DNA from: Ignelater luminosus
Lineage: Eukaryota; Arthropoda; Insecta; Coleoptera; Elateridae
Reading direction: 5' to 3'
Assembly (NCBI GenBank): GCA_011009095.1
Contig: VTPC01001753.1
Span: 272,086 to 336,085, forward strand
DNA length: 64,000 bases
Made by a program: the position numbers and the translations under genes. The notes below the pieces were generated by a model, which did not search any database, was not told the origin of the DNA, and saw only the letters and a list, made by a program, of their open reading frames with translations. Every line of letters begins with the position of its first letter. Position 1 is the first letter of the stretch. Of the stretch, positions 35,401 through 50,400 are shown one piece after another.

Positions 35401-38400
35401 ATGATTAATGAAGATCCTACAATAAGTACCCGCGGTATCGCACGCGATGTGAACGTTTCCCAAGCAACAGCGCATCTGATATTAAAGTCGTACTTATTAC
35501 ATCACTATCACGTACAACGGGTTCAGCATTTAACTGAAAATGACTTTGCACCGAGACGAACATTTTGTGAGTGGTTTCAACAAAAAACAATGCAACAACA
35601 GGAATTTGTAGAGAAAGTACTGTTTACGGATGAATGTTGTTTTACGCGAGACGGTATCTTAAATTTTCATAACGTACATTATTGGAATGACGCTAATCCT
35701 CACCTGATTAGGGAAAATAAATTTCAATGGCGGTTTTCTATTAATGTGTGGTGTGGCATTTTAGGAGACACATTGTTTGGACCATTTATTTTACCACAGC
35801 GGTTAAACGGAGACACGTATCTGGAATTTCCAGAAAACAGGTTGCCAGATATGTTGGATGATACACCTCTAGAAACTCGTAGGCATATTTATTACATGCA
35901 TGATGGAGCCCCTCCGCATACTAGCGTACGTGTGCAGGGCTATTTGAACGAAATGTTTCCCCATCGGTGGATTGGTCGCAATGGTCCCGTACGCTGGCCT
36001 GCTTGTAGTCCTGACATAAATCCTCTGGACTACTTCTTGTGGGGTCACATGAAGTCTGTTGTATATCGCACGGAAGTCGAAAACGCGGAAGACCTTCAAC
36101 AACGCATTTTAGCAGCAGCCGCAGAAATTCGCAATACAGCTGGAATATTTACTCGTGTGCGTAACAGTTTTCACCGACGCATAGAGGCTTGTCTTCAGGT
36201 CGACGGTGGTCATTTTCAACATTTTTTGTAATATTTTGGTAAGTTGCCCGTCTTTCGAGTAATAAGGTGATAACATGAATGCGTAAACGTCGCGATACTC
36301 TGTTTAGTCTTTACAAGAAAACGAAAGAAGATTGAATTATGAATTATGGCCCTTTTTCGTGCGCTTTTGAATGAGATTCGCATTTCTGACATTAACAAAA
36401 GAAGCTATATTTTCGCGTTAGATAGGCAGCGGTCAGCGACCTTCATTTTACTATTGAAATATGTTTTTAGAAAAAGAAATTGGAAATACCTAGTTGTTAG
36501 GGTAAAGCCAGTGCCTTTGAAAGAAGCAGGTACCAAATATTTAATCTCCAAGAAAACGTTTTGACGAGAAACCTTTTTATAATTCTCGCTTTTTTGGATT
36601 AAGAAGTAAACATGATGGGGGGGGGGGTAAAATAAAGTTGCTGTACTTGCTTAGTTGACAGACTTACTATTTACTACTTGCTCGAGATAAAAGAAGGCGA
36701 TAGCTTATGTTAAAAGGAACCGCTATTTCGCCGAAAGCATGGTAAACACACCAAACCTTTCTCGCACTTTAAACGCTTATAATAGTTTTTCTGGTTTCTA
36801 CAATGCCATAAATAACCTATGGACACGTTTATAACATTTACTTTTTGATCTGTAAACGGAAAAATATTAAAATTTTACTGTTAGTGACTTTTTTCTGTAA
36901 AATTCCGAAGAACCAAAAACTTCAATAAGCATTATGCTACATAAATAAAAATTGGTTGATTTTATGGAATCGAGTTAAATACAGAAGCGATAATTAGTAG
37001 TATCTTCCATAATGTTTTCTATTCAAATGACTAAATAATAATAAGGGATTAAAATGTTGCTTGCGAGACTGGAGTCTAATTGCTCGTGACATAAATTATG
37101 CTATTTTCTTTTTACTGTCTTAATACATTTCAACAACCCTGCCTGTTAAACATATCACAATTTTTTTGATCTCCTCGACTTCAGATTTAAGAAGGGAAAG
37201 TTGAAAATGTCCAGGGGGTAAGTTATGATGGCATTTATTGTTCATTGTGCTACTACACCTGCGTTAGTTCAAAGAAAATAGGCATGTCTGGCAAATTTTC
37301 ATTCTTGCACTACAATGGCTTTACAATAACCGTAAATCTCCTTAACTTTCACCTTTTACTCCGAAGGCGAGAATACAAAGAACACTTTCCTTTTTCTAAC
37401 CAGAGGCGGCTTCAGTATTTAATATTTCGAAAAATTGTGAAAATTTTCAACTTTCACGGAGCCACTTCGTTTCTTCATTTTTTGTCTTCTTTTACCAGCC
37501 TCACTTATCACCTATTAAAAGAATACCCTTTATTTCAGAATCACCCTGTATAGAGACTATCTTTAACTGACAGTTGCAACAATTGCATTTGTTTTGCATG
37601 ACCTGTTAGATTTTAAATTGATATTCTTTGTCAGGATTTTTTGTGCACACACCCCTAGCTACTAATCATTATTTGTTTACTGCTTACTTACATAATGCCT
37701 TAGAAGATTTTGTCAATGTAAACAATAGATGCATAAATTAGCTAGAATTTATCAAAAAAATAGACCAATCAAAGTAAAAGTTCGGGAAGCATCTGCAGTA
37801 AGCGAATCAATTAAAACTAAAGTTTGTAATACATATGTGTAATGAATTTCAGTGAGGTTCCAAGTAAAAAACATACGCACATTATTCTTTCTTCCCCACT
37901 GCCTCTTTATTACATTTCTCTCAATTATGTTATGTTTCTTCATTTTACTGTCTTTTTCCTTCTTTATCTTTTTCATTTTTTTTAGTATTTATTATTCCCT
38001 TCTGTTTTCTTTTCTATCTACAGTTGTCTTTTTCTTTTTTTTCTTATATTTTGTTTTTGTTCCTCTGTATCATCTTCTCAATATATTATTACACCAATGT
38101 TCTTTTAATATCTTCGTCTTTTACTCAATTATTTTCTATTGATCTTAACTTAGTATTTCTGTTCTTCTATAGTAAATATATATCTATACTGAGTACATCA
38201 ACACATTTTATGTGCTACTGCTAAATAGAGTACTGGAAAAATGTAAATTTGCCCTTTTCCCAAGAAAAGATTGTGGGAACATTTTTGAATGGCTCTTGAT
38301 TTTTTTACAATTCCTCATTTTAATGAGCACCATCTTAATAATTATGATGAAGGGCAATCAATTGTCCTGATTTTAGTGGTACAGGTTCTGCTTTTTAGAA

Positions 38401-41400
38401 ACTTGTCTTGTTGAAATATAATGTCTTGATTTATCCTGATTGATTTTTTGATTTGTTCTGATGTTTAATGTTAGTTATCTCAATTATCTTCATTTCTGTA
38501 ATTATTTACACACCTAAATTCTATACATTGATATTGACAAAAATGTGATGTAATTAAAAGAGAGTTGTAATATTTATTTAGTATTATATATTTTGCATAT
38601 TGGAGTTATTATTTTACAAGTAGTAAGTGATCATTAATTTAAACAAATTTCCTGTTTCAACAAATGCTTATTGGTAAATTCTCAGAACATTTTCTTAGTC
38701 ACTGTTCTCTATAAAGTGCAACAGAAAACATTCACCAGGAAATAGGAAGTTTGCTCTTTATTTCCTTTTATTTTTGTTGTGATATGCTTTTTTGTCAAAC
38801 AATAAAAGATTTTAAAATGTTGTCCTGATTTTTTATTTAAGAAGGTTGGTCTCCTTACATGAAGGTAACAAGTACCAATGCTGCAATTCAGGCATGTCAA
38901 TTTAATAAAAATCTTGTGTTGGTTATAGTCTTGAATATTCTCCAATAAACATTTTGTTTATGTGAATTGATGACGATAATGAGTGCTTTTATTGAAAATC
39001 TACTCATCGGCATCTCCTACTTTTTAAAAATCTTAAAAATAGTTTTTATAATGTAATTACGATACTCTAAACTAAATTAAATTAAATATACTCTAGAACT
39101 TACATAATCTATACATTTCAAATTCTTATTGCAAAATGACACATAATTTTCAACTAAAGCTCCTCTTGATCCAACAAATAAGCTGATAACAGATATATTT
39201 GTAACATTGAATTTGAATTTATAAATAAATAATTACTACAAACCTAATTTAAATTTGTTTTAATTTTTATGTTTTTGTTGTTTTAGTACTGTAATGGGGG
39301 TGACTTAGCAGATTACTTGAATGCTAAAGGTACTTTGAGCGAAGACACTATTCGATTATTCTTGATTCAGCTAGCTGGTGCTATGAAAGCTCTATATGGT
39401 AAAGGAGTTGTTCATCGTGATTTAAAACCTCAAAACATTCTATTATCACATAGCGGTGTAAAACCGTATCCACAACCATCAGAAATTAAATTAAAAATAG
39501 GTGGAGACTCTTTATTTTTATGTAGAATTGACAAATTAACTGTGTAATTCTTTCTAGCTGATTTTGGTTTTGCTCGATTTCTTCAGGATGGAGTGATGGC
39601 TGCTACACTTTGTGGAAGTCCAATGTATATGGTAATAACCAGAATATAGAATCTAGATTGTTGCTGTTATTGAATTTATTTTTTTTGTAACTGTCATTAA
39701 TCTGTGTATATATTACTTTATTATAATTGTTTATTATTAATTTAGGCACCAGAAGTTATAATGTCTCTTCAATACGATGCGAAAGCAGATTTATGGAGCT
39801 TAGGTACTATCATATATCAGTGTCTTACAGGAAAAGCACCATTTCATGCAGCTTCCCCTCATGCCTTAAAAACAATATATGAAAGAACTGCTAATTTAGC
39901 TCCAAAGTAAGTTGTATAAAAAATTATTTATCATGAATATAATTGCTAATTTCTTGTAGGATACCTGCTGGCACAAGTCCAGAATTACATGAACTTTTAA
40001 TGGGTTTACTAAAAAGAAATGCTTCAGAAAGAATGAATTTTGAGCAATTCTTCAATCATAAATTTCTAAAACGTCCAGAACTCTTGCAGTCAAACACTTC
40101 TTTAGCAGCAGGTAGGATTTGTCTGTACTTTATTATTAATTAATTAGTAATCTTACATTTTTTTGTGATCTAGTTGATTTACCATTACCTACAATTTATG
40201 GTTCACCACCAACTCTTACGGCAAGAATGCCTATTGGATCACCTCCAACTCTTAACAATAGAGTTCCTGCTGCTATTCCTGTTAGAGCATCAACACCTAT
40301 CAAAGTGGGTACCCCACCAAGATCACAACCAGGTCAGTATTAAAAGTTTGTAACAGAAACTTGTGGTAAACTATTGAATCACTCATTGAAACGTTTATTT
40401 TTTACTTGCAGATTCTCCTCAGTCAACTCATGCTGCATTAAGTTCTAGTCCTGAAGATGATTTTGTCTTGGTTCCATCCAATATACCACTAGATCATTCA
40501 ATTGAAAGTATAGGCGAAAGACAACAGTAAGTTGAATAAATAAAAATCTAAAAGAAATGTAATTACTTAATTAAGAAATTTTGGTAGGCTTAAAATGCCC
40601 ATACCACAAAGTGCATCTCCACAACCATGTGCTCCTGCAGCTAGTCCTCCACGACCTAGTTTCTTACCTATATCAGAACCAAAGCCTGTTCCATCACAAA
40701 AAGCTGCATTTGAAAAAATGACAAGTCAACAACGTAAAAATGAGAAAAATGAAGAATCTGCATTGCCATCACCACCAAAGGTTAGTTCTGTCCACTTTTT
40801 TATGATCTTATTTTTTCATGTGTGTGGTAGTTGATTACTGTAATATTAATAGTCCACAAAACCTTGTCAGGTAAGTTTATGATAACTCTTTTTGTAAAAC
40901 GTTTGTTAAATGTGAAAAAATATTCTCTGAAAATGGGAGACTTTTAATAGAATATTGAACTAACTTTATTGTAAATAAAACCAAAGCCAAGAAAATTATA
41001 TCATTGCATAATAAATTATAGAAATATAAAATTCTATGGTCTGACTGCATAAAAGAAATTAAGTCTGTTGTCACATTTGATTTTGCAATCAATCAATCAG
41101 TCTTTGAATTTTAATTAATCAGATCAGTAAATTGCAAGATCAAGTGTGACAACAAATTTGATTTCTATTGTACATCTGACCTTTTGCACAATTAAAATGA
41201 TAAATGGTGGGGTGGGGGGAGTCAGTTTAAAGATTGAAAACACAACAGGTGGCATATCTGACCATTTTAATTCCTTTTAGATGTTACAGTTTACAGTGTG
41301 AATAAAAAGTAAGGAACATTGATGCTGGAACTTTTATTATTGATTGTACGAAAAAAGGTTGTTAATGGGAGTTTGATGTCTGAATATTTGCCACAATTTG

Positions 41401-44400
41401 ATGTTCTTCAGCTTTTTCTTTGACATCATAGTTTCAGGCTTGACATCGTTGAAAAATTTCTTGAAGAACAACCTATACTTTGTGTGGCGGAATTGGATAG
41501 TATTTTGTTTTTTCTTTATTGTTATGTAGAAATATCACAAATTAGTTTATTAAAACAATCAAAAACACTGTTTAACTTTAATTTATTATAAAAGATGTTC
41601 AAACTGTTCACTATGAACTGCCTGGCAATGAGCAATTCTATTAGAAAAACTGTGTACTGTATTCTGAACCACTTCAGCTCGTATTGTTTGTTTCTCAAAT
41701 ACGAATTTTCAATTATTTCAAATCCTGGGATCTGTTCATATAAATGATACTTTTAAGATAGTCCCACAAAAAAAAATCTATTGATTTCAAATTCAGCCAC
41801 TTGATTCCTCCTCTTCTACTGAGTCACCTATTCTCAAAAATTGCATTTAGTTATTGTTGAAGGTGAATAGTGTAATGAGGCTGGGCTCCATCCTGTTAGA
41901 AACAAATTGCTTTATTTGGTAGGTCCTGGTTTTCTACATTTGGAAACCATAGGTCTAATGCAGGAACAAGTTCGAACCTCAAGAAATCTAAATATTGAGC
42001 AGCATTTGATGTACCCTCAAACAAATAGGGCCAAGAATTCTGCTTCCAACAATTCCTGCCCAAACATTGATCTTCTCTGGATACTGTGTATGTAATTCCT
42101 CCACCCAATGACAATTTTGCTGTGACCAATAATGGCAATAACTAACAGCATACTTGAACATTAAATGTGATATTTCTTAAATTTTTTCTTAAGAAACTTT
42201 GTAATATTTTTACATGACTGTAAAGAGAAAACAAAATACTATCCAATTCTACCACATGTATTATAGGTCATCCTTCAAGAGATTTTCCAACAGCGCACGG
42301 TGATCAATTTTGAATAATTAGCTAGACAAAATGTAGAAAATGAAATTTCTTATTTTGAAAAAATAATAGTATACGTAGCAAGTTAAAGAGCCAATTGTTA
42401 ATATACTGTAAATTTAATAAGTCTAGACTTGTCCCATTTGTTGTGCCCAACGTTAAAAGTAGAAGTATTGCATTGACGCACTTATACTATTACAAAGTGT
42501 TATGTTGATGAGCAGTCTTTTGTTTATGTTAATAAAGTTTTGCATATTTATAATGTTAGTTTGTTCTTTTGAGTGTAATAAGAACCATTTCCATTAAGTA
42601 AATAACTTTATAAAATAGCATAATACTTAAAGTTTTGCAGGATAATACATAAATGAGCTTGTGGTAGTTAGACAAAAAAAGTTTCACGACAAATTTTATT
42701 CTGTTTTATAGATTAAAGTTTCTACTTTAAAACCTTCACTTAGTTTTACCAATAATTTCATCTGTCTTGGTTTTAAGTTTAAATCAGAAATGGGTCTCCA
42801 TATGGACGTAGTGGTACAAGAAAAGAGAAACACGAACGATAGAAACACGGCAAGACGTTTTTCTTAAAGATGTATAACAGGTATCAAAAACCACAGGCAT
42901 AGATAAAACTCTTATTGTATGTTTCTCCACAATATTAGACACAATATCAAGTGAATATGCTATAAATATGACAAAGTTTAAAAAGTACACAATAAAAATT
43001 GCAAAACTCTATATAAAGCTATATCCTTGGTATCCTATGCCAGTAGGCTCCACAAGATATTAATATATGGGCCAGATGTGTTGGACCATTTTAAGTGTCC
43101 AATTGGACAGTTGTCCGAAGACGCTCTCGAGGCTCCCCATAAAGAGTTCAGGAAGTTTCGTGAACATCACACCTGGAAGATGTCAAGAGTAAAGTGTAAT
43201 CAAGATCTTTTGCATTTGCTCTTGATATCTTCAGATCCTCTAATTACCAGCCTTCGAATGCTACCAAAAAGAAAACATGGAAGTTTGTCAGAAGAGGTCA
43301 GATCTCTCCTTCAGATCCCCGATGAAGCAGTACACTCTGTAGAAGACTCTGATGACGACGAGGAGGAAGAAGACTTATAAAATGATAAAGAATATTTATT
43401 TATTTATTTATTTATGTATCTGTTTTTTGTGTACTATACTTAATAAAATATAATTTTTTATTTTTGGTGAATTTTAAGGTTAAATACAGTGTGTTCAAGA
43501 TAAGAATGCACAGCATGGGGATCTTGGAAACGGTAAGAGATAGAGGATTGGTTAAATGGGATGAAAGTTGGCTATTTATAGGACCTTTTTGTTGGCGTTT
43601 GCAAAATCTAGATATCTTGGATAGTTTCAGAGATATTTAAAAAAAAGTAATTTCTCGATTTTTGTTATTTTTTCTTTTATTTACTTGAAGAGATATCAGA
43701 AAACTAAAACCACTTTTCCATTGCCACTTTTTGTTCTCTATTAAAATATGCTAACAAAATTCATGTACAACGTTTCGATTTCGAGTGACCATCATCAATC
43801 TCATTTTTTTAAATAGGCGGAAAAACAATTGCAAATGGTTTTGGATAGCTCTTGTTGTCACGATTCTAATGATGTAAACATGATAGGGTTATTTTGATTT
43901 CTTATGCTATACATTAATGCATTCTGCAGAACCCTGGCCTGCACGATCACCTGATCTAACACCGTTAGATTTCTTTCCTCTGGGGTTATGTCAAGAATCA
44001 TGTGTTCAACCAAACTTTTGAAGATGAACAGCAATTATTACAGTTGGTCACAGCAGCGTTCAACACAAAAAAATCAAAACCAAAATAACCCTATCATGTT
44101 TACATCATTAGAATCGTGACAACAAGAGCTATTTAAAACAATTTTCAATTGTTTTTCCCCCTATTTAAAAAAATGAGGTTGATGATGGTCACTCGAAATC
44201 GAAACGTTGTAGATGAATCTTGTTAGCATATTTTAATAGAGAACAAAAAGTGGCAATGGAAAAGTGGTTTTAGTTTTCCGATATCTCTTCTNNNNNNNNN
44301 NNNNNNNNNNNNNNNNNNNNNNNNNNNNNNNNNNNNNNNNNNNNNNNNNNNNNNNNNNNNNNNNNNNNNNNNNNNNNNNNNNNNNNNNNNNCGTTGGCGT

Positions 44401-47400
44401 TTGCAAAATCTAGATATCTTGGATAGTTTCAGAGATATTTAAAAAAAAGTAGATTTCTCGATTTTCGTTATTTTTTCTTTCCTTTATTTGAAGAGATATC
44501 GGAAAACTAAAACCACTTTTCCATTGCCACTTTTTGTTCTCTATTAAAATATGCTAACAAAATTCATGTACAACGTTTCGATTTCGAGTGACCATCATCA
44601 ACCTCATTTTTTTAAATAGGCGGAAAAACAATTGCAAATTGTTTTGGATAGCTCTTGTTGTCACTATTCTAACGATGTAAACATGATAGGGTTATTTTGA
44701 TTTCTTATGCTATACATTAATGCATTCTGCAATATCCTGAACTGCACGATCACCTGATCTAACACCGTTAGATTTCTTTTCTCTGGAGTTATGTCAAGAA
44801 TCATGTGTTCAACCAAAATTTTGAAGATGAACAGCAATTATTGCAGTTGGTCACAGCAGCGTTCAACACAAAGAAATCAAAACCAAAATAACCCTATCAT
44901 GTTTACATCATTAGAATCATGACAAGAGCTATTTAAAACAATTTTCAATTGTTTTTCTCCCTATTTAAAAAAATGAGGTTGATGATGGTCACTCGAAATC
45001 GAAACGTTGCACATGAATCTTGTTAGCATATTTTAATAGAGAACAAAAAGTGGCAATGGAAAAGTGGTTTTAGTTTTCCGATATCTCTTCAAATAAATAA
45101 AAGTAAAAATAATAACGAATATCGAGAAATCTTTTTTTTAAATATCTCTGAAACTATCCAAGATATCTAAATTTTGCAAATGCCAACAAAAAGGTCCTAT
45201 TAACAGCCAACTTTCATCCCATTTAGCCGATGCTGTATATCTTACCATTTCTGAGATCTCCATGCTGTGCATCCTTATCTTGGACACACTGTATATCTTA
45301 CAATTCTGAGTAATGAAAAGTCATAATAAGTAGATTTTGCATTTTTTTTTTAATAGAGTGTGTTTCTATTACATTTCGTACCATACTGCAGTGATTAATA
45401 ATTTTGTCTTCCTAAGTGAGCAAAATTGACCACCGTGCGGCGTCATAACCTGAAACTATGACATAAAAAAAAAACCAAAATTGAAGAACATCAAATTGTA
45501 GAAAATATTCATGATCAGCACAGTATGCTGTTTTTGCGCCATTTAATGTACATCCTGTACACAAAGATCAACAAAATAATGATTTGATGTTTCTGTGTGA
45601 ATAACAGCAAATTTACTTGATATCTTACACTTCTTTGAAATTGATATGTCTACGTAAGAAACAGATAGTTTATTTAATATTTATTATCATCTTTTCTCTA
45701 GTAAATATTATTTAATTAATGCTTCAGTATCAAATTCTTCTAAAAAAATATATCTGAGTTTTATTAAAAAGGAAATAATTATATTTTCAGCAGAATCAAA
45801 CAAATCTTTAGCAATATATTGATAATATTAAACCATTCTGATACAAATTTAAAATGCCACCATATCTCCTTTTGCTGTGACCATACAAAGTAGAATTTAA
45901 AGAGTTGATGTTGTTTGCAGTGATGTGCAAATAACTGCAGATGCACCTCCAAATATGACAAAAAGGAATGAACTGTTTTCAGACTCACCCTGTACACAGT
46001 AGATCTTCCAGATAAAATTTTTCAAAAAAACTTGTTTGTACCAATTGAATTGATTTTAATCACAATGCTATTTTCAAAGAAACAACTGCTTTAGTAATTA
46101 CCAAAAGTTTGTAAAAGCTGTTTAAAACTAAAGAACGATGGTGTTACATGCACATGATCAATTAACCTTTGCCAGCATTGGATTTTACAAGAAGAAAGAA
46201 CAATGCAAATTAAAATCTACAAATTGTCTTTATTATATTAATGGCATAGATTTACATTATTGTATAATTTCTTGAAGGTTATATTGTGAGGATTAAACCA
46301 ATTAATAAGTACTACAAAGCTAATATAAAATGTAATATTTATTCTTCAGTATTGTCTTTTCTACATGGAGCTCTCATACCATTAAGTAATCCTGACTGAA
46401 ACTCCCAAGCCTTAGGTGCTTCTGGACAATGTTCTTTAAACTGATGTTCATAGCAGTCATAAATAAGATCGAAATCCCTAAAACATTGTTGGCATTAAAA
46501 CAATATAATTTAAAAATGGTTTACACTTACTTGCACAGATCTTCCTTTGTTATTATAGTGCCATCGGTGTGATTTACAAATGTTGCATTGTCATAGCAAA
46601 CATATTGGGGATTATATTCTTTGTGCCTCATGAATTTATTTAAACATTTTATTAGATTTGTTTGTAGCATTCCTGAAACTAAATTTAAATTACAAAATAT
46701 GTATTGCGTAGAACGTTTGTAATCTCTTACAAGTTAAAACATCAATGTGTTGGCATAAGTATTGAGAGTATCCTTCATAGGCTTCTGTAACAAAGGCAGG
46801 GATATAGGCTTCTTCTGGAGGAAAACATGGTGTACTTAAGTTATCAAATCTTTCAAAACATTTTATCACTTCCTTGCGCTTTTCAAAACATATTTCTCGA
46901 AGCTCTTCTACAGTATCAGCAGTATAATGGTGGGGTAGTGGTTTTTCAAAACAAACCTTTGCTTCTTCAGCCAGTCTCTATAGCATTAAAAATCTATGTT
47001 TTTATAAAGTACAATAAAAAATCAGATTTAAAACTTATATAAATATTGTGTGAAAAATACTGAAACAAATAAATACATCAATTTCTTCAAGTCGAGTTGA
47101 ATGGCCTCTTAATTTACATCTCCTGTGAACAAAATGTTTAACCTTGTGATGGACTGATTTTTTCTCAACATCATCATCTTGATTATGGATAATTCCACAT
47201 TCAATAAAATAACCTGAAATAAAAATTGTTTTAAAATCGTTTTTTACATTTACATCCTTATTTTGTTACATATAATTAATATTGCTATAATTCTAATCAG
47301 CAACATTTTCTACACTATTTTACACTTTAATAGTTAGGTGTCGAATGAGAACTATTCGTTTAATACAAATGTATCCTTTTATTATAAATGATCAGAATTC

Positions 47401-50400
47401 ATGGATATATTGTTGTTCATAGTTCATAGAAATAAATTTGATTGTGAATTATCATGTGATTGTGATAACCCTTGAACATTTTTTAACATTGCTATTCTCA
47501 TCAACTTTTGATTTTACTTTACTTACAGTGTGTGTAAAAAATCTGAATGAAAGATCTTTGTTTTTAGAGAAAAAGAAACCTCTAATAATGTCCAGTATCA
47601 CAAACCTAAGATATTTCTCTAGGTAACTACCTAGAGAAGAAAAATTTATTGACTGCACTTAATCTTTTTTAAGATTTCAGTAAAACTAAGTAAGAACTTC
47701 TGTTGCATGCTAGTCAACATACACCAACATTATTATAATTGAAATTGTGATAACAAAACAACTGCAGTAATTTATTAAATTGTTTAGACATTATTAATGA
47801 AAATAAACATGTAATTAAGAAACTGAGATATCAATGAAGTTACTTTTTAACTGTCAATGCCAATTTTTACAAAAATTGGTGATTTTTCTTTAGACTAGAG
47901 ACTGACTAGCCAACAGCAATAATTTGTTTAGTGCAAATCTACTTTTTTTTTGTACCATTCGTTCAGATGCAAAATCATCCCCGCTTTACCCTCCCTCTTA
48001 TTGAAATCTTACATTTCAGTTGGTTGCCCTAGAACAAAACTTCAGGTTAAATGCAGGACACATAAGTAATACAGTCAAAAATTTCATATTTCAAATGATA
48101 TTTTGCAAGATTATTTCATGAATACAAAATAAAAAAGAAAGTAACAAATCTTACTTTGCGTATGTACAAATTACAGCAATTAACGTGATTTTGAAATTAA
48201 AAAGCATTACCACAGAAAACCTACTCGCAATATCAAAATGTTATGATTTTGAAATTCATCTAGGTTGGTCGATAACAGCCATCTGATAATACCTATCAAA
48301 GTACTTAAAAGTTGGCAAAACATGCAATTGCTTGGTTGTTCTTATTGTTATTGTTTTCTAAAAGAGGAAATTTTATTTCTAGCCAACATAAATTATAAAA
48401 TTTTGATACTGATAGTTATTATAGAAAAGAAATGAACTATACTTTATAATATTGATCCTTTAAGGTATCTAAATATACACTGTGTCCAAGATAAGGATGC
48501 ACAGTATGGAGATGTTGGAAACGGTAAGAGATACAGCATCGGTTAAATGGGATGAAAGTTGGCTATTCATAGGACCTTTTTGTTGGTCTTTACAAAATCT
48601 AGATATCTTGAATTGTTTCAGAGATATTTAAAAAAAAGTAGATTTCTCAATTTTCGTTATTATTTTTTTCTTTTATTTATTTGAAGAGATATCAGAAAAC
48701 TAAAACCACTTTTTCATTTCCACTTTTTGTTTTCTATTAAAATACGATAACAAAATTCCTGTACAACGTTTTGGTTTCGAGTAACCATCATCAACCTCAT
48801 TTTTTAAATAGGCGGAAAAACAATTGAAAATCGTTTTGAATAGCACTTGTTGTCACGATTCTAATGGTATAAACATGATAGGATTATTTTAGTTTCTTAT
48901 GCTATAAATTAATGCGTTCTGCAGTACCCTGGCCTGCACGATCACCTGATCTAACACCGTTAGATTTCTTTCTTCGGGGGTTATGTCAGGAATTATGTGC
49001 TCAACCAAAATTTTGAAGATGGACAGCAATTATTACAGTTGGTCACAGCAGTGTTCACAAAAAAATCAAAACTAAAATAACCCTATCATGTTTACATCAT
49101 TAAAATCGTGACAACACAAGCTATTCAAAACAATTTTCAGTTGTTTTTCCGCCTATTTAAAAAAATGAGGTTGGTGATGGTTACTCAAAACCGAAACGTT
49201 GTGCAGGAATTTTGTTAGTGTATTTTAATAGAGAACAAAAAGTGGCAATGGAAAAGTGGTTTTAGTTTTCCGATATCTCTTCAAATAAAATCGAGAAATC
49301 TACTGTTTTTTAAATATCTCTGAAACTATCCAAGATATCTAGATTTTGCAAACGCCAACAAAAAGATCCTATAAATAGCCAACTTTTATCCCATTTAACC
49401 GATACTGTATCTATTACCGTTTGCAAGATCCCCATGCTGTGCATCCTTATATTGGACTCACTGTATATCTAAATTTCCCTGTCTTCTGGTATCTTTCACA
49501 GAGTTATGACATCATAGGTATGCTCACGACAGATATCAAGAGTTTTCATTTGTTTATCTATTGTCTCTTGTTTTAGAATCAAAACCGGTTAATACTGTTC
49601 TGTACTGTTGAGTTTCATTAGTTGAGTATTTATAATAGCATACCAACGTTTTCAAATTGAGGACTCTTTATCAAGTACAGGGTGATCTGTTTGAAAAGAC
49701 AAGAGTAATGAGCAACTACATGAAAATTATAATGTATTTTATAAAACATTTTTACTCAAACAGTAATTAAGGTATGGAAGCTTTTTAAGGTTTACAAAAT
49801 TTCAATATGGCGACCTTGGTTATTATGATATACAGTGTGGGATTAAAGTATGGAATATTAAAAAAAAAGCGAACTCAACATGTTTTTTTAAAAACGCTGA
49901 GACAGGTCGATTTTAGTTTTTAAAAATACACATTAATACGTGCGATTCACCTTCCGACTTTCATTTCTTTTTTAGTTATGACGTCATCACAAAAAAATTT
50001 AAATGACAATATAGATTTTTAGTAGTGGAATCCGATAGTGATTTTTCTTCGCTTTATGATCATGCAAATAAATCCTAAGGTTGCATAACAAAAATTCTGA
50101 GAAAAATCGAGCTGAACACTTAATGTTGATATTATCGAATTTGGTGATTTAGTAGAATATTATTAGTATTCTACAATAAACTACAATAATTATGTTAAGA
50201 GCCTTGAAGATTGACAAAATGCTCGTATGAAACAGTTTGCTAGATTTAAAATTTTTTATTTTGATTATTCAGTATGCTGCAAAGATTGTAAGATAAAAAC
50301 GAAAGGTACTTTAACAAGCAATTTATGTTCCGTTATGGTCTAAATTATTTGTTATCTTGGATAATACTAACATTTAATCTAATTTTATGTTGTAGTATTT

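Noticed and set aside
35147..35475. Minus-strand ORFs opposite the DD41D transposase
   Set aside because: Shadows of the plus-strand transposase, whose domains are clear.
37852..38224. Hydrophobic Phe/Leu-rich frames that look like membrane proteins
   Set aside because: They arise from a pyrimidine-rich low-complexity tract.
39501..39547. Read-through of Atg1 exon 4 as an alternative C-terminus
   Set aside because: The frame stops after about 15 codons and a proper donor (G|GTGGAG) joins in phase to the DFG exon.
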